Source: Oryzias latipes (taxonomy: Eukaryota > Chordata > Actinopteri > Beloniformes > Adrianichthyidae). From it: a stretch of DNA of 64,000 nt. Where the stretch lies: positions 27,166,823 to 27,230,822 of the forward strand of contig NC_019869.2 in NCBI RefSeq assembly GCF_002234675.1. Reading direction: 5' to 3'. A program made the translations under genes and the position numbers. Shown here in pieces: positions 44,377 through 56,193 of this stretch. Positions within the stretch are counted from its first letter, which is position 1; every line of letters begins with the position of its first letter. The notes under the pieces are model-generated. The model did no database searches, was not told the origin of the DNA, and saw nothing but the letters and a program-made list of their open reading frames with translations.

Positions 44377-44851
44377 CATCTGCGCCGCCCAGAAGAAACC
44401 CACAAACTTTTTTAATTGAATAGGAAATAATCGGATCATCAATAATCCACACCTCTCAGGAAAAGTGTTTTTTCTTTCTCTCACATTCATGTTTCTGTTG
44501 TTGTTTCGTTGTTTTTGTTTTTTGTTCTTTCTCTTTCCCTCTCTCTTTTCTCTTGTCCCCCCCCCTTCCCATGTCCTCATATGTGAATCAGGTAAAGTCA
44601 ACGCAACCACGGTGAGTATTTATTTATGCACGGAACGGGCGCGCGCGCATACTAGCGTGCATAAGAGCATGCACACGCGATCCCGCACACACACGTTGAT
44701 AAACTGCAAAAACCTCACTTAGGCTCACACAGGACGCACGTAACATGCAGCTCATAGCCAAGACACGTTCACCCACAACGCATAGCGCTTGTCAGTGTAG
44801 CAGGTACGCACAGCGGGCACGCGCACACGGACGGGCACACGCACTATTTAG
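44377..44851 (+). promoter_or_regulatory. Inter-ORF spacer of the LINE
   Basis: 475 bases separate the ORF1 stop from the stop that opens the ORF2 frame. The first half is pyrimidine-rich (44465-44575). The second half is dominated by alternating purine-pyrimidine (GGGCGCGCGCGCAT, ACACACACG, CACGCGCACACGG), which is prone to Z-DNA. Such a long spacer is unlike the short one of mammalian L1. It may serve ORF2 translation or transcription, but this is inference. Confidence 0.5.
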
Positions 44852-47800
44852 CCTTGCACTCTCCCGGTTAGAACAGCTAAGAACAGTCTTAACATCGTTA
44901 GCTGGAATGTGCGTGGACTTGGTTCTGGGCCAAAGAGATTGAAAGTGTTAAATCACCTGGATGATCTTAAAGCAGATATAGCTTTACTGCAGGAAACCCA
45001 TTTATCTTTATCAGCTGGTCATCTCCTGTGCTGTTCCCAGTATCCAGCTATGTATTCTGCCAGTTTCAACTCCAAACAAAGAGGGGTTGCAGTTTTGATT
45101 AATAAAAATGTTACATTTACTCATAAGGATACAGTTACTGACCCAGAAAGCAGATTTGTAATCATTAATATATCCATTCAGAATAAGGACTTTTGTATAG
45201 CGAGTGTTTATGGCCCTAATGTTGACGACTCTTCCTTCTTTCACAGATTCTTCACCTCACTCTCAGTTCACTCTGACTCCACAATCTTTATAGGAGGAGA
45301 CGTCAACCTTGTTTTGGACCCTGAACTTGACAGACTCAGCACAGCAGCAAACCAGCGTACATGGCAGTCTGCAAGTATTCTAAAGCAGCACATGAATGAT
45401 CTGGGTCTCTGCGACGCTTGGCGCTCATGTCATCCAAGCACTAAGGGGTTCACCTTTTTTTCTCCAGTTCACCATTCACACTCCCGTTTAGACTATTTAT
45501 TAATCAGTAACTCCCTTTTGAAAGAAATTAAAAGTTCCAACATTCATCCAATTATTATCAGTGACCATGCACCAGTTTCTGTTACTATTTCAAGGGAAGT
45601 ACCCAGACCCTCGGGTTCAACCTGGAGGTTTAATACATCTCTGCTAAAAGACCAGGAATTTATTGAATTCTTTAAAAAAGAGTGGGCAACCTTCTTAGAA
45701 TTCAACAATACTTCTGAAATATCACCAAGTGTTCTTTGGGAAGCAGCAAAAGCAGTCATGAGAGGGAAAATCATCTCTTATTCAACGCATAAAAAACGCA
45801 AAGAGAAAGCAGATTTATTAGAACTAGAAAATAAAATCAAAACCAAAACCCTGGAGACTGCTTATGCTGCTTCTGCACAGGAACACATACTGGGCGACCT
45901 GAAAAATTTAAAGCTGCAGTTAAATGACATCATCAATAAACAAACACAATTCCAGATACAAAGGCTTCGACTGGAAAGATACGAAAACTCAAATAAATCT
46001 GCCAAATTTCTAGCTAATCAGCTTAAAATTAATAAAGAAAAATCAACAATCACTTCTATTATGGACCAAACAGGGAATGTCACCCATGACCCGGTAAAAA
46101 TTAATAATGCGTTTAAAGACTTTTATCAAAACTTATACACTCCACAGATCAATCCATCAGAACAAAGCATCAACTCATTTCTCAACAATATAAACCTGCC
46201 CAAGTTAAACGAAGATCAAATCACAAATTTAGACTCTCCGCTCTCGTTGTCTGAGCTTCATGAAGCTCTGTTACTTATGCCTAATGGTAAAGCACCAGGG
46301 CCTGACGGCTTTCCTGCAGAGTTTTATAAGGAATTCTGGGAACAACTGGCACCAACGTTTTATAAAACGGTAACATTTATCAATGAAAGCCAATCTCTAC
46401 CACCTAACATGAACTCTGCCAACATTATCCTTCTTCTAAAACCAGACAAAGATCCCACTAGTCCTTCAAGCTATCGCCCCATTTCTTTAATTAATGCAGA
46501 TGTAAAAATTATCTGCAAAGCACTAGCACAGAGAATAGAAAAAGTCACTCCTCACATAATTGACTTTGATCAAACTGGATTCATCAAAGGCAGACACTCG
46601 GATGACAATGTCCGCAGACTCGTTAACATAATAGACTTTGCCACCATCAAAAACCAGGAAATGACGGTACTATCACTGGATGCTGAAAAAGCCTTTGATA
46701 GAGTAAATTGGAAGTTCCTCATTGCTAACCTCCATAAGTTTGGGTTTGGAGAATCATTCATCAATTGGATCAAAATATTATATCACAACCCCAATGCATC
46801 AGTTAGAACTAATAAACAGACTTCCAACAGGTTTTTTCTTGGAAGAGGAACTAGACAGGGTTGCCCACTCTCCCCCTCTCTTTTTGCAATATTTATCGAG
46901 CCTCTAACTGCAGCAATAAGACAGAATGATAGTATTAAAGGAATTAAAACCAAACACAGCCATCATAAAATTAGTCTCTATGCAGATGACATATTACTGT
47001 TTTTAAGTAATATACATTCTGTAAATGAAACGGCAACAATCATTAATGAATTCTCTTCTATATCAGACTATTCCATTAATTGGAATAAATCTGTTTTATT
47101 ACCACTGAACAGTAATGCGGAGCAAGGACTCACAATACCAGTTAAATCAGGCAATATAAAATATATAGGTATTTATTTTTCCCCCAAAATATCAGAACTG
47201 GTGCAGCTAAACCACACCCCATTACTGAAAAACATACAGGACGATCTAACACGCTGGACCAACCTGCCTTTGTCCCTTATGGGCAAGGTAGCCACGGTAA
47301 AAATGAAAATCTTACCCAAAGTTAATTATCTCTTCTCAATGATTGCCACACAACCGCCATTAAAATGGTTCAAAACATTAGACTCATCCATATCAAGCTT
47401 TCTATGGAACAATAAACCTGCAAGAATTAGTCTAAAAACTTTAAAATCTGCAAAAAGCTGTGGAGGATTAGAATTACCTAACTTCCACAATTACTTTCTT
47501 GCAAATAGATTACAATACATCTTAAAATGGTTAAAAAATAATCCAGAAACCAACTCGTGGTTAGACTTGGAACAGGCGTTATGTGGAAAGATCAACCTGT
47601 CAGATCTTCCATTTATTAGCCAAATAGTTAAAAAACAGGATTGTTTCAAAAGTATAAATATAAATCCCACTTTAACAGCGTGGTGGGAATTTCTCAAAAT
47701 ATCAAAATCATCAATTCATCCGTGCAAAATGACACCCATCTGGAACAACCCAGACATCCTCATAAACAAAAAAATTATCCACTTCCCAGCTTGGCAAGCA

Positions 47801-48628
47801 GGGGGCATAAAACAACTAGAGCACATAATTATTGATAGAAGATTCATAACTCCCCAGGAACTTCAAGACAAACATGGAATATATAACTTCTTGGAATATC
47901 AGCAACTTAAATCAATTATTACTAAAAAGTTTAAATACAGAGACAACGATTTAAAGCTACCAGATGTAGTTACCACTCTGTATATTTTGGAGAGAGTTGT
48001 ATTCATTGAGAAATTGATCAAACTTTTATGTAATTTAGATAACAATATTTCACTTCCGACAACAAAATGGGATGCGGATTTGAGCATCAGCACAGATGAA
48101 AGTTTTTGGTCAGAACTTTGTCGAAACACCTTTAAAATGACAAAAAGTCCAAATCTGCAGCTAATCCATTTCAAAACTCTTCACAGAATTTACTACACTG
48201 GACAGAGGATGTTCAAGATGGGTCTCAGTAACTCAGACATTTGTCAGCACTGTGACAGTAATCTACCCGACAGTTACATGCATGCACTATGGTTCTGCAC
48301 GCCTGTCCAGGCTCTCTGGCAGCAGGTATGTGCCGATCTATCAGTCTGGCTTAAGGTTTCAATCACAGCTTCACCGTCACTTTGTGTGCTTGGTGACATG
48401 AGTGCCATCGATGTAGAAGGAGGATTAGGCTCTATCATTTTCATAACTCTTTGCATTGCTAAAAAAACTATTTTAATAAATTGGAAAAGCAAAAAAAATA
48501 TAAATATAAGTCAACACAGAAATCTGCTGCTTGATCATATCAGCTTGGAAAAAATGTCAGCCCAAAGCTCAAGTAACTTTGAAAGAATTCGGTCTCTCTG
48601 GTCTCCCATAGCTAACTCCATGACTTAG
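44852..48628 (+). CDS. ORF2: LINE ORF2: APE endonuclease and reverse transcriptase
   Basis: An open frame of about 1258 codons. It nicks target DNA and reverse-transcribes LINE RNA on the nick. The endonuclease begins LNIVSWNVRGLG at 44888 and keeps LLQETHL (Glu), SVYGPN, GGDVNLVLD, RLDYLL and SDHAPV (catalytic His). RT motifs are GKAPGPDGFP, LSLDAEKAFDRVNW, GTRQGCPLSPSLFA and SLYADDILLF (YADD at about 46979). The C-terminus has a CQHCDSNLPDSYMHALWFC zinc-binding motif near 48244-48300. No internal stop occurs. There is no ATG between the upstream TAG (44849-44851) and the endonuclease core, and the first usable codon near it is GTG at 44909, inside the domain. Either a non-AUG start or reinitiation is used, or this copy has lost its start. 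Confidence 0.93.
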   Translation, partial: PCTLPVRTAKNSLNIVSWNVRGLGSGPKRLKVLNHLDDLKADIALLQETHLSLSAGHLLCCSQYPAMYSASFNSKQRGVAVLINKNVTFTHKDTVTDPESRFVIINISIQNKDFCIASVYGPNVDDSSFFHRFFTSLSVHSDSTIFIGGDVNLVLDPELDRLSTAANQRTWQSASILKQHMNDLGLCDAWRSCHPSTKGFTFFSPVHHSHSRLDYLLISNSLLKEIKSSNIHPIIISDHAPVSVTISREVPRPSGSTWRFNTSLLKDQEFIEFFKKEWATFLEFNNTSEISPSVLWEAAKAVMRGKIISYSTHKKRKEKADLLELENKIKTKTLETAYAASAQEHILGDLKNLKLQLNDIINKQTQFQIQRLRLERYENSNKSAKFLANQLKINKEKSTITSIMDQTGNVTHDPVKINNAFKDFYQNLYTPQINPSEQSINSFLNNINLPKLNEDQITNLDSPLSLSELHEALLLMPNGKAPGPDGFPAEFYKEFWEQLAPTFYKTVTFINESQSLPPNMNSANIILLLKPDKDPTSPSSYRPISLINADVKIICKALAQRIEKVTPHIIDFDQTGFIKGRHSDDNVRRLVNIIDFATIKNQEMTVLSLDAEKAFDRVNWKFLIANLHKFGFGESFINWIKILYHNPNASVRTNKQTSNRFFLGRGTRQGCPLSPSLFAIFIEPLTAAIRQNDSIKGIKTKHSHHKISLYADDILLFLSNIHSVNETATIINEFSSISDYSINWNKSVLLPLNSNAEQGLTIPVKSGNIKYIGIYFSPKISELVQLNHTPLLKNIQDDLTRWTNLPLSLMGKVATVKMKILPKVNYLFSMIATQPPLKWFKTLDSSISSFLWNNKPARISLKTLKSAKSCGGLELPNFHNYFLANRLQYILKWLKNNPETNSWLDLEQALCGKINLSDLPFISQIVKKQDCFKSININPTLTAWWEFLKISKSSIHPCKMTPIWNNPDILINKKIIHFPAWQAGGIKQLEHIIIDRRFITPQELQDKHGIYNFLEYQQLKSIITKKFKYRDNDLKLPDVVTTLYILERVVFIEKLIKLLCNLDNNISLPTTKWDADLSISTDESFWSELCRNTFKMTKSPNLQLIHFKTLHRIYYTGQRMFKMGLSNSDICQHCDSNLPDSYMHALWFCTPVQALWQQVCADLSVWLKVSITASPSLCVLGDMSAIDVEGGLGSIIFITLCIAKKTILINWKSKKNINISQHRNLLLDHISLEKMSAQSSSNFERIRSLWSPIANSMT

Positions 48629-51297
48629 GGGGTGGGGGGGGCCTGGTCGTCGCTGCTCCTTGCCCTTCTGCCGTGGGCCGGGGTGGGGGTCGGGGCCTCC
48701 GGTGCCTGGCGGGGGGTGGTGGGGGCTCCGTTGGTCGGGGGGTCGGGTCCGGCGCCTGGGTGGGGCGGGCTGGGGCGCTGCGTGGTCCTCTGGGCTTGGG
48801 TGTGGGGGTGCGTGGTGGGGGGGGGGTGGCGGTCTGGCTTGGCTTGGGGGGGTGGTCCCTTTGCCTGTGCTGGGGGGGGTTGGCGGGGGGCGCTGCTCGG
48901 GGGGGGGGGCCCAGCGGCGCTGGATGGGCTTCCCATCTACACCTGGGGCTGGGATCGGCCCTTCCCTGGCTCTGGGGCGGGACGGGACAACCCTCTTGGG
49001 GCCCCCGGTCGCTCTGGGTGTCATCCGCTTCGGCTGCGGGGTCTGGGGTGGGGTGGGGTGGGGGGTTTTGTCGGCCCTGTCCTTTGGGGGGGCATTCTGG
49101 GGGAGGGGGGGGGGCACTATTGGTACAGGGCAGGGGGGGTTGACGGGTCGGGGTCTCCGCTGAGGCCATCGGTGGTTTCCCCGGCCGGTTGGCTGCCTCG
49201 GTCCCGTCGAGGCCTGACCAGAGCTCTTCTAGGGCCGGCGTTTGGGGGTGGGGGCCTTGGCTTGCTCCGGGGGGGGGGGGGGGGGGGGCGGCGCTTTCTG
49301 GCTCCTCTCTCTCTGTGTGGGGGGGTGGTGCTGGGCCTGGGGTGTCGGCGCCTCCGGGGGTGGGGCCCCTGGGCTGGGTGGGCCTGGCCCCCTTGCTGGG
49401 GGGGGGGGGGGGACAGCTGTTTGACCACCAGGGGACAGTCTATCAGCTGTCCCCAACTTACCCCCTTCCTCATATAACCTCATAATAGGGTGAGGGGGTG
49501 GGGGGCTTAGCCTGCGATGAGCCTTGGGGGGGGGGTTTACTAGGCAGTGGCCCCCCTCCTATGGTTGCCGTATGGAGTGGGCCCCCCCTCTTTCGGTTTT
49601 ATTTGCACCTTAGACATGTAGGGCCCTTGGTAGGGGGGGTGCTTGGACATCACTGCCAGCAAGCAGCGGATGTCCTCCTAGCACCCTACCCGCCAATTTT
49701 AACCGCACCTTAGACATTTAGGGCCCCTTGGTGGGGAGGGTGAGGGGACGTCACTGTGAGTAATCAGGAGATGTCTCCTTAGTGCCCTACCCGCCAATTT
49801 TAACTGCACCCCCCTTAGTACACACACCCCTCCCCCCGTAATATATACATCCCAACATAAACACACACACATGCACACACACACCTTCTCAAACACACAT
49901 ACATGCACACACATGTTGCAAGGAAGGTGGGACCTGGGTCCATCTGTCCCCTGCCTCTTCCCTGGTGGGGGGTACGGGCCCCTTTGCAACGGCGGCCGTG
50001 TCCCCGGGGTGCCGGCTTCCTGGGCCTGGCGGTGCTCTCTCCGCGCGGTGGGGGGGTTCACACTACATCTGAGCCGGGGGTGTCTGGTCCCTGGGGGGTG
50101 GGTTCTGGTCCTTGCTCCTGGGTGCTGGGCCCCGCCAAATTTCCAACTGTGGCCGAGCCTGGTCGGGCCATATTTACAACACCCCTTGTGGGCCCTCTTT
50201 TTTTCCCCGGGGTTCCCCCCTCCTGGGCGGGGGCGGCGGGCCCCCTGCCTCGCTCCTCCCTGGACCAACCGTGGGCCGGGCGGGTGGCTGCCTGGAGTGC
50301 GGGGCGGGTCTCCCTTGGGGGGTCCTGGCTCGTACCTGGGGTTGGGGCGGGGGGATGCCCGGAACTCCTGGGTGGTGGTGGGGTGCTCGTTTGGGGCTGT
50401 GGGCGTCCTTCTCCGGTGGGGCCCTGCGTTGGGTTCTCCCGGCGCGGCGGGGGGGCTGCTCTCCTGGTTGGGCTGGGGCGGCCCTCTCTTTCCCTCCGTG
50501 CCTCCCTGGCCTCTGGCTCTGGGGGCCTTGCGGCGGCCCTGCTGGCCCTGGCCTGGGTGGCGGGCTTGGTCGCCCGGGCGGCGGTTGTTCCCTGCCGGTT
50601 CCCGTGTGGCGTTGGGGGGGATTCCGGCTGCCGCTGCTGCTGCGGTGGGGGTCTTGGGGTGGGGATGGCTGGGCACTCTCCCTCCTTCTTTTCACGTTCC
50701 ACCATCCATTTTAGAAGAACATAAACACTCACCTGAGCACTGGTGTTAGCTCACCTTTGCACTAACAGTTTGCATGACTGAATGACTGAAATATTTCACA
50801 CTAGTTGGTTTTAAGGCATAAGTATGCGTGTGAACACTATCTGTTTTGTGTACATGTCGACAGGTGGACATTTTTGCAGCTAGCAGGTGTGTTTATAACA
50901 TTTGAGTGTGTGTGTGGACAGGCCCCGCCCTTTTTGTACTACATTTGAACCTTACCATAATGATTAACAACCAGTAAACTTGTTGCTTTATGCTGCTTCA
51001 TGGTCTTACCCCCCTTCCCCTCCTATTATCACCCCCTACCCCCCCTCTCTCTAACGTCCCTCTCTCTTCTTCCCCTCTTTCCTTTTCCGTCCGGTCCAAC
51101 ACCAAAGATTTTCAGACATGATTGAAATCAATAAAGTTTGGCCTCAATTACAAAAGGGGTTTATTCAGACATACCTTTGGTTTGTCTGAAGATTAACAAC
51201 CCCTCTTGTAAGAGTAAAATATGTCCAGGCCCTCAGCTCTCATCTGTCTGCCCAGCTGTTGGACAGGACAATTTAAAAAAAAAACAAAAACAAAAAA
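48629..51297 (+). other. Extremely G-rich 3' UTR of the LINE
   Basis: About 2.1 kb (48629-50700) is dominated by G runs on the sense strand, including 20 G at 49269-49288. It then turns to ordinary AT-rich sequence and a C-rich stretch (51007-51090). Long frames on both strands here (up to 325 codons) are low-complexity proline/arginine or glycine/tryptophan products of the base bias, not genes. G-quadruplex formation in the RNA and on the sense DNA strand is likely. L1 elements of mammals also have a G-rich 3' UTR tract, but a much shorter one. Confidence 0.85.
49605..49805 (+). repeat. Two tandem 100-bp units in the LINE 3' UTR
   Basis: GCACCTTAGACAT-TAGGGCCC starts at 49605 and again at 49705. 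Each unit ends CTACCCGCCAATTTTAAC, and a third partial GCACC begins at 49806. Each unit also contains a CATCACTG or CGTCACTG and ATGTC-TCCT block. The old copy at 61 kb shows only one such end (CAGCCAATTTTAACTGCACC). Confidence 0.85.
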
Positions 51298-51344
51298 AAC
51301 AGTAAGATCATAACTGGCAGTTAGTTAATGGATGATTGAACCAC

Positions 51345-51362
51345 GGGGGGGGGGGGGGGGGG
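51345..51362. repeat. Poly-G run of 18
   Basis: Eighteen G follow CCAC, outside the LINE target duplication. Confidence 0.9.
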
Positions 51363-51659
51363 TGCTCTTCAGGTCTGCTGGGGGTTTCACAGAAATGCTG
51401 GGATGATGAATACCTCATTTAGAAGTTATGTTAGGACACATATACCACACTGGATAGTTGATAGAAATTGTCCCTGTACGCATTTTTAGTGCTTTCTGTC
51501 AGACTTTGACATGTTTGATGCCCTCCTTTGAGGATGACGGTGAAGCTTGACTTTACACTCTGCTGATGGATTAGCAAAACTATGTGGCACTTTTAAAGAA
51601 TATCAAATCTGTACGTGAAGCACAGAATTCAACCCTTTGCAATCTGCAGTGTGCCTGTA

Positions 51660-52320
51660 AAGGCCCGTACACACCGGGACGAATTTCGCGCGCGATTTTC
51701 GCCGACGTTTAACGCCTCGTGACTAAACAAAGGGCACCAATGAGAGTGTGCACACCGACGCGAAAAAACGCCACGCGTCAAAGCGTCAAAAAAAAACCCG
51801 CCTCGGGTTCGTTTATTTTTTTTTGACGCTTTTTTTTGGCGCTTTTGTACACGTGTCTGGAGCTTCTGAAGTTACAGTAAAACACAACTTGGGGGCGCTC
51901 AAACACAAAACTGCCGTGCTGAGCACACATACCAGCGAAGAAGATAGACGAGTTGCATCTACACTGTCGCGAAGAAATAATGACGGCCATTCTAAAATAT
52001 CCCCGAACCAAGCACCAGTTGGAGCTACTGGTGCTTGAAATATTCATGTTTGCTTTGTATGATTCTGACAAGCGCGTAAATACTTGCTCTGTTCTTCTGA
52101 GGGAAAAGCGACTCTAAGAAGCGTAAAGTTGCGCAGCGCCACCTTGTGTACAGGAGTATTTCTGTTTTACATTAAGCGCCATCTAATGTCAGGGAATGAA
52201 ATTGCATGTTCGCTCGGCTCATCGTCAGCGAAAATCGCCTGGGTGTGAACACAAAAAACGTGGCGAAAAACGCTGGCGAATAACGACTGGCGAATATTCG
52301 TCCAGGTGTGTAAGGGCCTT
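51660..52320 (-). mobile_element. PIF/Harbinger-type deletion derivative, copy 2, both TIRs present
   Basis: The left end AAGGCCCGTACACACCGGGA and the right end, inverted, AAGGCCCTTACACACCTGGA form TIRs, with TA on each side. The interior matches 17739-18480 but is shorter. Only the start of the transposase leader (SESYKANMNISSTSSS) remains on the minus strand, ending soon after 51990. It must have been mobilised in trans. Confidence 0.85.
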
Positions 52321-54717
52321 TAGTGCTGTTCAAGTGAAAAGTGAGTTCTGGTTACGTTGCAGCCTGACTGTTAGAAATGAGGGAAATAAACAATCAGAGG
52401 GTTTGTGTGGACAAGCTATGAGCATCCTACGTATCACCTGCACACCCTGTGCGTGCACCTTACTATCAACTTGAGTGTTGTGTATGGGCACCGTACGACA
52501 GCATCACCCCTAATTGTATGTTCCGTTCCCAAAAAGGCCTTGGGGGAACTGCAAGACACACCAGTGCTTTCATTAAGATGCAGCCACATGTCCCTCCACC
52601 AACCTGGACAACTAAAAACCTGCAGCATCTGTAAGGGTCAAACACTCGTTCAAGTGCATGTGACCACGGCTTCAGCTTCCTCTTCAGTCGGGCTTCACTC
52701 AGTTTGAGGTGTGTTCTCTACGTACCGCATCGTGGCCCAGATGGTGTCTGGAGGCGGTTGAGCTTCCTGCACTCCTCCAAATGAAGTGGTGGAAAACACA
52801 AATCAGAATGAGCTGAGAACACTGAGTCGAGCCAAATCAAGTAGAACTAGCTAAAAGAAATGCAGTTTACTGCACAAAAGTATGAGAAGTGGAAAACCAC
52901 ATCTGAGTACTTCTACTTTTTTCCTATAGGGAACAATGTAAGGCAACATCTGTTATTGTCATCTTCTGATTTCATTTTTCCTTTGTCTATGTTATGTACC
53001 CCTTTATAGAATAGGGAACCACAAAAGCATAAGGCTTTTCTCTTAGCAGCAGACTGTGTTTCTGTTAGCACGCGTGCCATGTGTTTTCTGTTTGGGAGAG
53101 GCTATAACAACCTGGATCACTAACACAGGTCCACTATTCAGTGAGTTCACCCCAATGTCTTGATTTTTTCATGTTTGTGTTAAGATGTGTTTGGAGACCT
53201 GAAGTTCTCGTGGAGGCCTTGTTTGAGGCACTTCCAGCACAAAGGAAACAGTGGTTCTTAGCTGGATTTCATTCTCCTAATGGCATTTTTTACCTTTCAG
53301 GTTGAACTCGGTGCTGTTCCTCTGGGCTTCATTCATGTCAACACCACTATAATTCTTAGTCACTCTATTGGCAACAAATAGAACCGCTTTTCTAATCTCT
53401 AAACCTCTCACTGAGCCCGACCTCCACCCCTTTGGCACACACAGATGATAAAAACAAACACTGAGGCCTAATTGCGCTCGCTGCTCGGCTGGGGTCAGAC
53501 GGCATGTTTGTTCAGTCAAAGGCCTGGAGCAGCTTTGATTGAGGCAAACCATCTGAGTGAGTTCAGGCTGTGTTCATCGTCATCAGCTCATAATGATGGC
53601 AGTCCTGCTGCTGTTCCTGCAACCTTTCAGCGTGGGTGGTTTTCCGCTCAGCTTGGGCGTTTAAGACGCGGTGGCACTGCCCTTGATCCTTTTTTGATCT
53701 TTTGTACCTCTCCTTCGATTTTTCCCCTTGATTTTCTTTCTTCACTTTCCTCCTCATTTTTCCCGTGTCGACGTCTGGAACTCCCACAGAACTCCCAGGC
53801 AGCTAAGACTCAGAGGAAGTCCTTCCTGGGATTAAAACACACACTCACGCACACACACAAACTTCCTTGTTAGATTTAGCCCCCCATCTGTCCTCCCACA
53901 GACATCCTGTTTGTCTTTTCAACTCCCTCAGATTAACTCAAGCCAGGGAGGTAAGGAATAAACACGATCAGTTTGGGACGAGAAGTCTGAACAGAAGCAC
54001 CCAGAAAACTTCTCCTTTTCCTGTCGCCCCATCCTGACTTTACTCCTCTGAGCCTGCATTTCTATTTCTATATTTACAAACTTGTTGGTGCTTTCGATCA
54101 GATTTACTCACAATCAGTTTGAAACAGGAATTGGTGCCTCTCCAATTCCATTACTGCCATGCTTGAGAGAAACCTTGTTGATTATTCCTTTTGTAATCAT
54201 TTTCCATTATCTCTCACTGTGGCCGTCGGCATGAGCTCTCCGTCTTGTCTTCTCATCTGTAGAGCAGTCTATCCAATCCATTTGATCCATCTGCCAATCT
54301 CCATCGTTTGGATGTTGGCTCGTCCCCTCTCTTCTCTCTTCTGGGGGGTTCCTTCACTCTCTCTGTGGTAAATCCATTACATCTTTTAATGACTGTTGTT
54401 TTGTGAAGAAAGGTAAAGGCCGGGTTGGCATTTTTCTGTGCTCACTGTGGGATGCCTTTTGGACATACTGCAAATCTTCACCAAGAAATATGATGATTTT
54501 CAATGCCAAATGTCAACCAGAAAATACTGTCTGCAGGCCTGAACTTTGCCCACATTGGTGGGTTTTTCCTTTCAAAAAGTTCCCACATTCATTCCAACTG
54601 ATTCCTTGAAAAGGAGAACAGCTCAAGTAATCATTTATAACGGCAACCTATAAGGTTAAGTAATATGATGAACCTTTTAGTTAACTGTTGCTTCATCGGT
54701 CAATAATGACTGGATAA
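52321..54717. other. Unique sequence, no gene supported
   Basis: A 133-codon plus frame (53472-53873) and its neighbours have no recognisable domain. I see no repeat family. Confidence 0.4.
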
Positions 54718-54971
54718 CACTATATAACCAAAAAAATTCACTCACCTGCCTTGACTCCCATCTGAACTGAAGTGTCGTCACATTCCTAACCCATAGAGCT
54801 CAGTATGATGTGGGTCCACCTTTTGCAGCTATTACAGCTTCAACTCAATTCTGGGAAGGTGGTCCACAAGGTTGAGGAGTGTGTTTTTTAGGAATTTTTG
54901 ACCGTTCTTCCAAAAGAGCATTGGTGAGGTCACACACTGATGGTGGTGGAGAAGGCCTGGCTCTTAGTCTA
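54718..54971 (-). mobile_element. Tc1-like transposon end fragment
   Basis: It starts CACTATATAACCAAAA and continues TTCACTCACCTGCCTTGACT, GGGTCCACCTTTTGCAGC and TTTGACCGTTCTTCCAAAAG. This is the left TIR plus the C-terminal transposase region of a Tc1-like family I know from fish. The minus-strand peptide contains LTNALLEERSKIP. The rest is missing. Confidence 0.75.
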
Positions 54972-56188
54972 AATCAAATTTTTAGCATGAAAGCATTTAC
55001 GTGAATAATGTTCTAATTGGACAATGATGTCCTGAAGCGATTTCTCAATCAGCCAATAGATACTGTTCTTGTGAGAAGAGGCCAACACTGGCAGGAATGA
55101 ATGTGATGCAGCATTGTGGAATCCTGGAGGGACTGACAATTCTGAGAATAGTTTTGATCAAGGTTTTCCTCATAAGCTGATTATTATCAGTTTATGTCCA
55201 GTTCATAAAAAACATGTTCCACAAAAAAGTCATAATTTACAGTTACTGCTTATGAGCTATGTAATTAGGTATGCTAACAAATAATTTCAATAAGAAAATA
55301 TTTTTAAAGTGTAATTGAAATATTAAATACTATTAACTCTAAGCCTTGATGGTGGTTGAGACTCTGAAACAAAGAGCCATGCAGGAGGAGATTGAGGCGG
55401 AGGTGGGCAGGCGAAATAATAGGAAAACTTCCACTAATTTAAAGGTAGGAGTTTGATTGTGATTGGCTGTGAACACAGTGAGCACTTTAGCTGTTAGAAT
55501 GAGTGAAGACCAACTGATAAGTGACGCGTGGAGTGAAGAATCAGCAACCCAGGGTACCTGATGAGGCAGATCTTCCTTATTGCAATTGCGTCAAAGCTTC
55601 ACTTACTAACTTATTTGCTTGGTAAATATAGTTTTAAAAGAATTTACTATTTAATTAAGTACAACTAACAATAATTTTTGATGTTTTATGTGATCATGAA
55701 CTGTACTTTATGTCTGATTTTCTTCTTGTTATTTCTGATTTTTAACATTTTAGCAGATAATTTTGACCGAACTTAATAAAATGCAGTAAAAAAAAATTTT
55801 TTTAATTGATTTTCTTATCGGGTGTTTATTGATTCAGACTTGTGCCAGACAAACAAAAAAAAATCCCGTTTTTAGTTTAAATTGATTTTATTCTGCAACA
55901 CATTGGTGACTAAATCTTCTTCAGATATGAAGCTTAGGTATTTGTTGAATAACTATCGCCCTACTGGAACACAAAGACAGTCCTCACGCCTTCTGAGTGG
56001 GTGTGTTTGATTCATCAGGTTGCTCACTTCCATTTTTGATTCAGATGAAAACTCTGATGAAACAATTTTTTTGTGAATGGCTCTATGGAGACCTATTCCT
56101 GCAATCTTTTATCGGGTTTTTTAAGACCAAACTGCATCACCAATATCATTTTTGTACCGTATGACCAAAAATAGTTTGAAGAAAGAAA
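54972..56188. other. Unique AT-rich sequence
   Basis: No gene or known repeat is seen. Confidence 0.4.
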
Positions 56189-56193
56189 GCAGG

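Larger units (their letters stand above)
43337..51297 (+). mobile_element. Full-length L1/Tx1-like LINE
   Basis: This 7961-bp element is bounded by the 14-bp duplication AACAGTAAGATCAT (43323-43336 and 51298-51311). It has a 5' UTR of about 250 bp, ORF1, a long spacer, ORF2 and a 2.67-kb 3' UTR ending in an A-rich tail (AAAAAACAAAAACAAAAAAAA) with AATAAA at about 51130. A perfect duplication and two long open frames show a recent insertion. Three more copies of the 3' end lie in this window (12921, 61076, 63050). Confidence 0.95.

Noticed and set aside
48569-50749. Many long open frames (up to 325 codons) on both strands of the LINE 3' UTR
   Set aside because: They are proline/arginine or glycine/tryptophan low-complexity translations of a G-rich strand with few stop triplets. 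They have no domains and overlap one another in five frames.
53472-53873. 133-codon frame
   Set aside because: Low-complexity serine/phenylalanine stretches and no domain or splice support.
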